From the NCBI GenBank assembly GCA_038227045.1, contig JBBRQD010000086.1, positions 1 to 23,856 on the forward strand: a stretch of DNA of 23,856 bases, written 5' to 3'. The notes below the pieces were generated by a model that was given only the letters and a program-made list of their open reading frames with translations, was not told where the DNA came from and made no database searches. Within the stretch, counting starts at the first letter, position 1. Each line of letters starts with the position of its first letter. The position numbers were made by a program, and so were the translations under genes. Below, one piece after another: positions 1 to 5,868 of the stretch. The DNA comes from JANXLS01 sp038227045. GTDB lineage: Bacteria > Planctomycetota > SZUA-567 > H5-PLA8.

Positions 1-281
1 TCGTTCTCGCTTGCGGCGGGCGGCGTTGAACTTCGTTGGCCTCGCACGGCGTATCCTCTTGATACGCCTTTGCTCGACCGCCTCGTTCAACTTGCCCGGC
101 GCGGCGCGATAACGACGCTTTAGAAATGCGCGGGTCAATAATCGATTCATGTGCCGCCTTTACTGTACAACATCGTCGATTGAATTGAGCGGCATTCTTT
201 CGAACGGAAGCGGATCGCCGCGGATGCAGGGAACGCCGCGTTTCCTTTTTCATTTTCCGCTTCGCCGATATACTCTCCGGA
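1..281. other. Window-start region without a confident gene
   Basis: No convincing gene was found here. A minus-strand frame is open from an ATG at 150 down to the window edge, with an SD-like AAAGGCGG in front, but its product would be extremely Arg/Lys-rich and uses rare codons (AGG, CGA, ATA). It also reads through the palindrome at 25-91. A plus-strand frame is open from base 1 to a TAG at 121-123 and looks more protein-like (Leu-rich), so the tail of an upstream plus-strand gene is possible. Neither can be decided from 120-150 bases. The stretch 150-281 is presumably the 5' region of the ABC ATPase gene; no clear -35/-10 pair was found. Confidence 0.35.
25..91. repeat. Symmetric palindromic element (67 nt)
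   Basis: Outer arms GTTGAAC (25-31) and GTTCAAC (85-91) pair perfectly. Inner arms GGCGTATC (48-55) and GATACGCC (61-68) pair perfectly around a CTCTT loop. The two internal stretches between the stems are both 16 nt, so the element is geometrically symmetric although those stretches pair poorly. The GTTGAAC/GTTCAAC words recur in the short hairpin at 1285-1305. It may be an intergenic repeat or a structured RNA end. Confidence 0.5.
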
Positions 282-1283
282 ATGCCTCTGATCTCCGTCA
301 AAAATCTCGTGAAGGAATACAAGACCTACGATCGCCGGGAAGGGTTGGGCGGCGCGTTTTTGGACTTGTTTCATCGCGAGTATAAAACGCTGCGCGCGGT
401 GAACGATATTTCGTTCGACATCGAACGCGGCGAAATGGTCGGCTACATCGGCGCGAATGGCGCGGGAAAATCGACGACCATCAAAATGCTCTGCGGCGTG
501 CTGTATCCGACGTCGGGGAGCATCGTCGTCGATGGACGCGTGCCGGTGCAGGATCGCGAGGCGCATGTGCGCAACATCGGCGCGGTCTTCGGGCAGCGTT
601 CGCAATTATGGTGGGATCTTGCGGCAGGCGAATCGCTGCGCCTGCTCGGGCGCATTTACGGCGTGGAGAAAGCTGAATTCACGGCGCGGATGGCCGAATT
701 CGAAGACGTATTGAAACTCAAGGATTTTCTAAAAACGCCGGCGCGCAAATTGTCGCTCGGACAGAAAATGCGCTGCGAACTGGCCGCGTCGCTGATCCAC
801 AATCCGAAGATCGTGTTTCTCGACGAACCCACGATCGGGCTTGACGTCGCTGTGAAGCAATCGATTCGCGAATTCGTTAAACGAATCAATACGGAACGCG
901 GCGTCACGGTGATTCTCACGACGCACGACTTGCGCGACATCGAGGAACTCTGTTCGCGCGTCTTCATCATCGACAAGGGCAAACAGGTCTTCGACGGCAC
1001 GCTGGACAAACTGCGCGAGAAAGCGACGGATTTCGCGCAATTGACGTTCGCGCTGGCGCGCGAATTCAAAAAAGATTGGGTGCCGGACGGACTGCCGCAC
1101 ACCGGCGTCGAGTGGAAAGCAAAGGGCGCGTCGCTGACGGCGATCCTAAGCAAGGAAGCCCCGCCGCGCACCGACGTGATCCGCGCCGTGCTCGACAAAT
1201 TCGGACAGGAAGTTGAAGATATTCAGATCGACGAGCCGGGCATTGAGCATATTGTCAGCAAGATTTACGAAGGAAAGGACTGA
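282..1283 (+). CDS. ABC-2 type exporter, ATP-binding subunit (COG4586-like)
   Basis: This is the cytoplasmic ATPase that powers an ABC-2 type membrane exporter. The 333-residue protein has every ABC signature. Walker A GANGAGKST is at residues 57-65 and the Q-loop lies in FGQRSQLWWDL near residue 105. The signature LSLGQ is at 157-161, Walker B ends in DEPTIGLD from 181, and the H-loop TTHD has His215. The GQRSQLWWDL stretch is typical of the uncharacterised COG4586 ATPases, which normally travel with two permeases of the ABC-2 (DUF990-type) family. That is the arrangement here, since permease genes follow at 1317 and 2839. A C-terminal extension of about 100 residues follows the nucleotide-binding domain, as is usual for this group. 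The substrate is unknown. The ATG at 282 is preceded by only a weak ribosome-binding site. Confidence 0.93.
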   Translation: MPLISVKNLVKEYKTYDRREGLGGAFLDLFHREYKTLRAVNDISFDIERGEMVGYIGANGAGKSTTIKMLCGVLYPTSGSIVVDGRVPVQDREAHVRNIGAVFGQRSQLWWDLAAGESLRLLGRIYGVEKAEFTARMAEFEDVLKLKDFLKTPARKLSLGQKMRCELAASLIHNPKIVFLDEPTIGLDVAVKQSIREFVKRINTERGVTVILTTHDLRDIEELCSRVFIIDKGKQVFDGTLDKLREKATDFAQLTFALAREFKKDWVPDGLPHTGVEWKAKGASLTAILSKEAPPRTDVIRAVLDKFGQEVEDIQIDEPGIEHIVSKIYEGKD

Positions 1284-1284
1284 G

Positions 1285-1305
1285 GTTGAACGTGCCGCGT
1301 TCAAC
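1285..1305 (+). promoter_or_regulatory. Perfect hairpin between ATPase and permease genes
   Basis: GTTGAACG (1285-1292) and CGTTCAAC (1298-1305) form an 8-bp perfect stem with a five-base loop, two bases after the ATPase stop and 11 bases before the permease ATG. There is no T-tract, so an intrinsic terminator is unlikely. It could tune expression of the downstream permease, be a regulator site, or be a minimal copy of the GTTGAAC repeat seen at 25-91. Confidence 0.45.
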
Positions 1306-1316
1306 GAACTGAGACA

Positions 1317-2171
1317 ATGCAAACCGCTACCCTGACTCAGCGCTCTGGCGCATTCGGTATCGCGCACAAATTCGGCCTGGTCGTCGAATTCGCGCGCTCC
1401 AGTTTCATGATCATGCTGGCGCATCGCGTCCGGTACATGGTGGGCGTGCTGAATTACATGACTTACGTGGCGGTGAATTATTATCTGTGGGAAGCCTTGT
1501 ACGCGGACGTGCCGGCGGGCGAATCTCGGGCGGGTTATACGCTGCACGAGATGAGCACCTACGTCAGCGTCGGCTGGATCATGCGCAGCGCGTATTTTTC
1601 AAACGCCGACAATATTCTCGCGGCGCGCATCAACAAGGGCGAGATCAATTCGGATCTGCTGCGCCCAGTCTCGTTGTTTCTGCAATTCTACGGCGCGGCG
1701 CTGGGCGAAGCAGGGTTCCGCGCGATCTTCATGGCGCTGCCGGTACTGGCGCTGGCGCTCTTCGTCTTCGACATTTCGCCGCCGGCAAATTTCGCGGCGG
1801 GCGTATGTTTCGCGTACAGCGTGGTGCTGGCGTTTCATATTTTCTTCGCGATCAATTTTCTGACGGGATTGGTGGCCGCGTGGACAGAGAAGATTCAAGG
1901 CTTTCTGTGGGCGAAATTCATGCTGCTGCAGTTTCTCTCGGGCCTTTTGTTTCCCATCTCCTATCTGCCACACTGGCTGCAAATTGTGTTCAATATTCTT
2001 CCGTTCAAGGGCATGTCGTTTACGCCGCTACAAATCTATCTGGGGCGCTCGACAGGAACTTACCTTCGTTTTGATTTGATTGAGCAAACGGCATGGACAA
2101 TGGCGCTGTTGATTCTTTGCGTGTTCATGTGGTCGCGGGTGAGGCGGCGGCTGGAGACGCTGGGGGGATGA
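1317..2171 (+). CDS. ABC-2 family transporter permease (first subunit)
   Basis: This is a membrane-spanning subunit of the exporter, partner of the ATPase encoded 33 bases upstream. The 284-residue protein has a short soluble N-terminus, then an amphipathic segment followed by about six hydrophobic segments. These include the stretches around residues 39-57, 112-150 and 155-185, and a last one near 255-275, ending in a basic RVRRR tail. The pattern, length and position match the uncharacterised ABC-2 permeases (COG4587/COG3694, DUF990-type) that accompany COG4586 ATPases. No catalytic motif is expected. The second permease gene lies 667 bases further on, separated by a toxin-antitoxin-like pair, so the original operon was probably ATPase-permease-permease. 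The start at 1317 is supported by the small intergenic distance; an internal ATG at 1407 is less likely. Confidence 0.88.
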   Translation: MQTATLTQRSGAFGIAHKFGLVVEFARSSFMIMLAHRVRYMVGVLNYMTYVAVNYYLWEALYADVPAGESRAGYTLHEMSTYVSVGWIMRSAYFSNADNILAARINKGEINSDLLRPVSLFLQFYGAALGEAGFRAIFMALPVLALALFVFDISPPANFAAGVCFAYSVVLAFHIFFAINFLTGLVAAWTEKIQGFLWAKFMLLQFLSGLLFPISYLPHWLQIVFNILPFKGMSFTPLQIYLGRSTGTYLRFDLIEQTAWTMALLILCVFMWSRVRRRLETLGG

Positions 2172-2275
2172 GAATTGGTTTGTACTAATTATTTCAAATT
2201 GACAATCAGAACACTTGCCTTGTAATGGATGGGGGTGGCAGTGCGGCTAATTGCAGAGTTGAATTGGGATTGATA

Positions 2276-2500
2276 ATGAAAACATGGCCTGATGAATTGC
2301 CTGTTTGGAGCGACCCGGAGCGTTTGGGAGGCAGGCCGTGCTTTATCGACACGCGTGTGCCTGTGGAAGCGCTGTTTGCCAATCTCGAAGATGGTGTAAG
2401 CCTCGATGAATTTCTCGATGCATTCGAAGGCGTCAAACGCGGCGATGCCGTCGCAGTGCTTGAGTATGCCGCGAGGCAATTTCACGGCGAAGCGGTATGA
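2276..2500 (+). CDS. DUF433 family protein, probable antitoxin
   Basis: This small acidic protein of 74 residues has the DUF433 pattern: an early W-x-D-P segment followed by GGRPCFIDTRVPVEAL and a helical part ending ...AVLEYAARQF. DUF433 proteins resemble winged helix-turn-helix domains and are commonly encoded just upstream of PIN-like DUF5615 proteins, as here. The predicted role is DNA-binding antitoxin and autoregulator. I chose the ATG at 2276. An in-frame upstream start at 2225 would add 17 residues of low-complexity sequence not seen in the family. The stop overlaps the next start (ATGA at 2497-2500), indicating translational coupling. The pair sits between two permease genes of an exporter operon and looks like an insertion. 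Confidence 0.85.
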   Translation: MKTWPDELPVWSDPERLGGRPCFIDTRVPVEALFANLEDGVSLDEFLDAFEGVKRGDAVAVLEYAARQFHGEAV

Positions 2501-2814
2501 GGCGTGTGCTTCTCGATCATTGTGTGCCGGGACCGCTTCGCAACATGTTGTGGGGATGTACTGTATCCACGGCAAATCACATGGGTTGGGGCAATCTAAA
2601 GAATGGCGATTTGCTCAACGCGGCAGAAAGCGCCGGATTTGAGATTCTAATTACATCGGACAAAAACCTCCGATACCAGCAGAATCTCACCGCGCGACGA
2701 ATTGCGATTATCGAACTGCCAACGAACCGGTTGAAACAAATGACGAACTTTGTCGTTCCCCTTCAAGCATTGATTCCTATAATTCAGCCCGGAGCATACG
2801 AAGTTGTCGCGTAG
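2497..2814 (+). CDS. DUF5615 PIN-like protein, probable toxin
   Basis: The 105-residue product begins MRRVLLDHCVP, with the early acidic residue (Asp7) typical of PIN-like nucleases. It continues with NGDLLNAAESAGFEILITSDKNL, carrying the second acidic cluster (Asp and Glu in the helix, then the T-S-D motif). This matches the DUF5615 (Mut7-C/PIN-like) group, which is predicted to have RNase activity and is usually paired with DUF433. The start codon overlaps the antitoxin stop by four bases. Toxicity has not been shown for most members, so the toxin role is inferred from fold and context. The stop is 24 bases before the second exporter permease gene, so that gene would now be transcribed through the module. 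Confidence 0.85.
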   Translation: MRRVLLDHCVPGPLRNMLWGCTVSTANHMGWGNLKNGDLLNAAESAGFEILITSDKNLRYQQNLTARRIAIIELPTNRLKQMTNFVVPLQALIPIIQPGAYEVVA

Positions 2815-2838
2815 CGGCAGCAAGACTGAACAGCGCCC

Positions 2839-3660
2839 ATGCTCAATCGCATCGCCCTCCACGTCCGCATCGCCTTTCATTACTGCGCGCAAGCGTTGAA
2901 AATGAACATGGAGTATCGTCTCGATTTTTTCGTCGAGTGCCTCGCCGCGCTGGCGATGCAGTATACCAAGGTTCTGACGCTCCAATTCCTCTTCGAAAAA
3001 TTTCACGCCATGCGCGACCGGGATATGCGCGTGTGGAGCCAATTTGAAGTCTTTTTTATCTTCGGTTTCTCGCTGCTGCCGATGGGTTTGTTCAGCGCGT
3101 TTGCCATGAATTTCTACCAGTTCTCCGACAAATACCTGGTCGGCGGCGAACTGGATCGCCTGTTGATGCGCCCGTTGTCGTCGCTGTTTCAATTGATCAT
3201 GGAAGGCATTGCGTTCGATTTTTTGCCCGATCTCGGGCTTGGGGTGGCGATTATCGTGTACACGTGGCCGCACCTTAGAACGCACTTTTCGCCGCTTTTG
3301 TTCGTTCAAATGCTATCAAGCGTCCTGGGCGCATGGTGCCTGTTGACCGGCGTTTTTCTGGTGCTGATTTCACTGTCGTTCTGGTCGCAGGATCGCTTGA
3401 GCATTCTGCCGCCAGTTTACAATCTGCTGAACTTCGCTCAATATCCGATGACGATCTACAAGCCCATCGTTCAGATTCTGTTGACCTGGGTAGTGCCCTT
3501 TGGCTTCGCCGCGTTTTATCCGGCATCCGGATTCCTGGTGAATTGCGAAGCGTTTCGCACCTTCAGCCTGTTCTCGCCCCTGGCCGGGATCGTCTGTTTG
3601 GGGCTGGGTGTCTTGACGTGGCGCGCCGGATTGCGACGCTATTCGGGCGCGGGGACATGA
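2839..3660 (+). CDS. ABC-2 family transporter permease (second subunit)
   Basis: The 273-residue integral membrane protein resembles the second permease of COG4586-associated exporters. A soluble start reads HYCAQALKMNMEYRLDFFVE, followed by about six hydrophobic segments. They include the regions near residues 70-90 (VFFIFGFSLLPMGLF), 130-150, 155-185 and the C-terminal SPLAGIVCLGLGVLTW. The segment FYQFSDKYLVGGELDRLLMRPLSSLFQL matches the conserved cytoplasmic loop also seen in the first permease (INKGEINSDLLRPVSLFLQF), supporting a heterodimeric channel. No good Shine-Dalgarno sequence precedes the ATG, and the upstream sequence comes from the inserted module, so translation here may differ from the ancestral operon. 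Confidence 0.88.
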   Translation: MLNRIALHVRIAFHYCAQALKMNMEYRLDFFVECLAALAMQYTKVLTLQFLFEKFHAMRDRDMRVWSQFEVFFIFGFSLLPMGLFSAFAMNFYQFSDKYLVGGELDRLLMRPLSSLFQLIMEGIAFDFLPDLGLGVAIIVYTWPHLRTHFSPLLFVQMLSSVLGAWCLLTGVFLVLISLSFWSQDRLSILPPVYNLLNFAQYPMTIYKPIVQILLTWVVPFGFAAFYPASGFLVNCEAFRTFSLFSPLAGIVCLGLGVLTWRAGLRRYSGAGT

Positions 3661-3664
3661 ACTG

Positions 3665-3848
3665 CTTTTAACATCGAATCTCGCGAATCGGCGCGGATAA
3701 ACGCGGATACGACAAATGTTCTTTATGTTGGTTGGATTGCGACGAAATGAATTATTCGGTGGCAGCGAGAATTTTAAGAATCCGCATCGACAACCCAAAA
3801 ACATCCTCGTTTATCCGCGCCGATTCGCGAGATTCGATGTTTAAAAGC
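3665..3848. repeat. Inverted-repeat element, 10-mer (ACGCGGATAA) family
   Basis: A 40-nt left arm (3665-3704) and 41-nt right arm (3808-3848) are reverse complements except for one extra A in the right arm, and enclose a 103-nt spacer with no evident gene. Each arm carries the motif GCGCGGATAA, and the left arm runs into a second copy ACGCGGATAC, giving a 10-nt period. This is the same word family as the element at 11920-12018. It makes up most of the gene-free stretch 3661-3954, where otherwise only the palindrome at 3923-3940 stands out. It could act as a bidirectional transcript end or be a small non-autonomous mobile repeat. Confidence 0.85.
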
Positions 3849-3922
3849 CGTTTCTTCGCCGTTTAGCTGTTTCCCTTTCAGCGTTGCGATTTCGGCGGTC
3901 TGAATTAAAGTCTGACGGTATT

Positions 3923-3940
3923 GAACGCGTGCACGTGTTC
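3923..3940. promoter_or_regulatory. Near-perfect palindrome upstream of J-domain gene
   Basis: GAACGCGTG followed by CACGTGTTC reads as an 18-bp palindrome with a single G-T wobble. It lies directly upstream of the J-domain gene region. Its TTGAACG/CG-GTTC core resembles the hairpin at 1285-1305. A transcription-factor operator is a reasonable reading, but no regulator is identifiable. Confidence 0.35.
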
Positions 3941-4027
3941 GTTGCCGGCATGAGGTGACCTATTTTTTTTATTCCGGGCAGCATTCTTCACTGGCTACCA
4001 TGGCTGTCCCTTGTTTTTATCGCGTGG

Positions 4028-4336
4028 GTGTTTTATCGCCGTGCGTCGATCCGCAAAATGGGAGAAGCGGTGGGTCGCGCGAAAGCGAAGATTCCAAAAC
4101 CGGAGCCGTCGCGGCAGATTGCAAAGCCCGAGAACGCGCTGAGTCGCGATTTCGGGGCGCTCGATTTGAAACCCGGAGCCAGTTTCGAAGATGTCAAGCA
4201 CGCCTACCGCGAACTGGCCAAAGTCTGGCATCCCGACCGTTTCGGCGACGATGCGAAACTCAAGGCGCGCGCCAATGACAAGCTCGGTGAAATCAACGCG
4301 GCGTACGAGCGCTTGAAGAATCATTTTGGAAAGTAA
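4028..4336 (+). CDS. Small J-domain (DnaJ-like) protein, probably N-terminally truncated by a frameshift
   Basis: The C-terminal 60 residues form a J-domain: ALDLKPGASFEDVKHAYRELAKVWHPDRF contains the essential HPD tripeptide, followed by a helix with AAYERLKN. J-domains stimulate the ATPase of Hsp70/DnaK and recruit it to a location. The only usable start in this frame is the GTG at 4028. Upstream in the same frame, however, runs a strongly hydrophobic segment (SILHWLPWLSLVFIAWVFY, 3980-4036) with no start codon before a stop at 3956. A GTG at 3955 lies in the adjacent frame and joins this segment if one T is removed from the T8 run at 3963-3970. The full product is thus probably a membrane-anchored J-protein of about 126 residues. 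Either the base call is wrong, or slippage restores the frame. Confidence 0.8.
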   Translation: MFYRRASIRKMGEAVGRAKAKIPKPEPSRQIAKPENALSRDFGALDLKPGASFEDVKHAYRELAKVWHPDRFGDDAKLKARANDKLGEINAAYERLKNHFGK

Positions 4337-4343
4337 CATGCGT

Positions 4344-4358
4344 GGGAACGCCGTTCCC
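4344..4358. repeat. Short GGGAAC/GTTCCC hairpin
   Basis: GGGAAC (4344-4349) and GTTCCC (4353-4358) form a six-bp stem with a GCC loop, seven bases after the J-domain stop codon. No T-tract follows, so it is at best a weak terminator; it may be a remnant of an intergenic repeat. Confidence 0.3.
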
Positions 4359-4441
4359 GGCCAATTGCGGTTTATGCAGTAGTGGCGGAAGCGGCGTCCC
4401 GCCCTCTTGCATATCGGCGCTTTGTTGAGGTGGCCATTTCA

Positions 4442-5848
4442 GTGACTACAATTTCAAAACTTTTGTGCGCGGCAACGGTGGTGCTCGCCGGTATCGCCGG
4501 TTCGTGGATTGTTTTCAGTCCATCGCCGCCCAGCACTGCGCTCGTTTCCCAATCGCCCAAAGACCCTAGCCGGCCTGTCGATGCCGTGCGCCCTGTCGAT
4601 GCCGCGCACCCGGCCGATCCAAATCCACGCAGTGCGTTGAAGGCCGTCGTGACCGCCGACGGATCTATTTCGGCTAACGCGTCCGCCGCCAAATACATCG
4701 CCCCGAAGGACCGCAGCATGGACATGCAGCTTTTCGACAAAGCGCTGCTGTATCTGCTGGACGTGCAAGAACCCGATGGGCATTTCGACTCGGCCAAAAC
4801 CGGCGCGGCACCGGAATTTCAGAATCTGAACAACGACATCGTGATCACGTCGATTGCCGCGTGGGTGCTGATGGGCTCCAGCAGCGGCGTCAATCAAAAT
4901 TCCGACGCACTGGCCGGCGCGCGCAAAGCGCGCCGCTGGCTGGAATCGAAGATCAAGCCCGACGGGATCATCGCCGATGGCCCGGGCGAATCGGCGCTCG
5001 CTCAATTTTTCGCCAGCGATCTCTTCCGGCTTGCCGCGTCGTATTCCACGCGCGACAGTTTGCGCCAGACCACAAACAAGCTGAACAGCGCCGCGCTGTT
5101 GAAAATGAAAGCAAAAAACGGCGGCTATGGACTCACGGCTGAAAGCGCGGAACCCAACGCGGGTATGCTCGGGTTTGCGGCATTTGTCTACAAGTTCGCC
5201 GGCTATGACGGTTTCAAATTCGACGCGTATGCCGATGAAAACAAAAAGCCCGACGATAAAAATACAACGACGAAAACGGCCTTTCCGATCGAAGACGAAA
5301 TCCTCGGCAACATCCGCGCTGGATTCAAGCGGCTGGATTCGAAAGCCGACAAATCCGGTGCCATCTTCGCCGAAAAGCCCGAGGGGCCGCCCGACTGGCG
5401 CGCCACGGTCGGCGGCATGCAAGCCATGTTTATGATCAATCCGTCGCGCACGACCGTGACGCCCGCGCTCGAATTCATCTTCGGACCGTTCGACAAACAG
5501 ACCGAAAGTTATCCGCGCATTCTGGAACACGTGTCCTGGGGCAAGAGCGGCGAAGGCTACGACGCCATGATGCTGTGGCAGGGTTCCATCGCGGTCATTT
5601 ACATGTTCACCGATGACAAATACGAATCGAAAACATGGGTGGGAAATCTGCGGACAATCCTGAAGGATCACCAAAGCCCGGACGGAAGCTGGGCGGTTGC
5701 CGGCGAGGACGCAAAACGCGGGCGCGTCTGGCGCACCGGACTGCACGCGATGACGATGGCCCTCACGTCCCCGCCACCGCCGCCGCCTGCTCCGCCCCCG
5801 GACGACCAGACGATTAATACGCCGGCCGTTCCGCCCAAAACAAAATGA
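4442..5848 (+). CDS. Membrane-anchored prenyltransferase/squalene-cyclase-like toroid protein
   Basis: After a short N-terminus the protein has one hydrophobic anchor (LLCAATVVLAGIAGSWIVF), then a Pro/Asp/Ala linker with an imperfect PVDA repeat, then a helical domain of about 350 residues. That domain carries motifs of the alpha/alpha-toroid repeat family: LLDVQEPDGHFD near the start, KNGGYGL in the middle and HQSPDGSWAV near the end, i.e. Q/P-x-DGxW-like repeats. These are shared by squalene-hopene cyclases and prenyltransferase beta subunits. No DxDD cyclase motif is seen, so it is probably a non-enzymatic or uncharacterised envelope member. The tail is proline-rich (SPPPPPPAPPP). I chose the GTG at 4442 because GAGGTGG lies nine bases upstream; an in-frame GTG at 4382 would add 20 residues before the anchor. 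Confidence 0.75.
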   Translation: MTTISKLLCAATVVLAGIAGSWIVFSPSPPSTALVSQSPKDPSRPVDAVRPVDAAHPADPNPRSALKAVVTADGSISANASAAKYIAPKDRSMDMQLFDKALLYLLDVQEPDGHFDSAKTGAAPEFQNLNNDIVITSIAAWVLMGSSSGVNQNSDALAGARKARRWLESKIKPDGIIADGPGESALAQFFASDLFRLAASYSTRDSLRQTTNKLNSAALLKMKAKNGGYGLTAESAEPNAGMLGFAAFVYKFAGYDGFKFDAYADENKKPDDKNTTTKTAFPIEDEILGNIRAGFKRLDSKADKSGAIFAEKPEGPPDWRATVGGMQAMFMINPSRTTVTPALEFIFGPFDKQTESYPRILEHVSWGKSGEGYDAMMLWQGSIAVIYMFTDDKYESKTWVGNLRTILKDHQSPDGSWAVAGEDAKRGRVWRTGLHAMTMALTSPPPPPPAPPPDDQTINTPAVPPKTK

Positions 5849-5868
5849 CGGCCGCGCGCCGTTTCTAT
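5849..5868. terminator. Possible weak terminator between convergent genes
   Basis: ACGGC and GCCGT (5848-5862) can pair around CGCGC and are followed by TTTCTAT. The element lies in the 16-base gap between the convergent stop codons at 5848 and 5865. The stem is short and the T-tract poor, so support is weak. Confidence 0.25.

Noticed and set aside
1..150. Minus-strand open frame running off the window start
   Set aside because: Very basic product with rare codons that passes through a palindromic repeat; a competing plus-strand frame is equally open, so neither can be supported.
2225..2275. Upstream start for the DUF433 protein
   Set aside because: Adds 17 residues of Gly/Ser-rich sequence absent from the family; the ATG at 2276 fits the family length.
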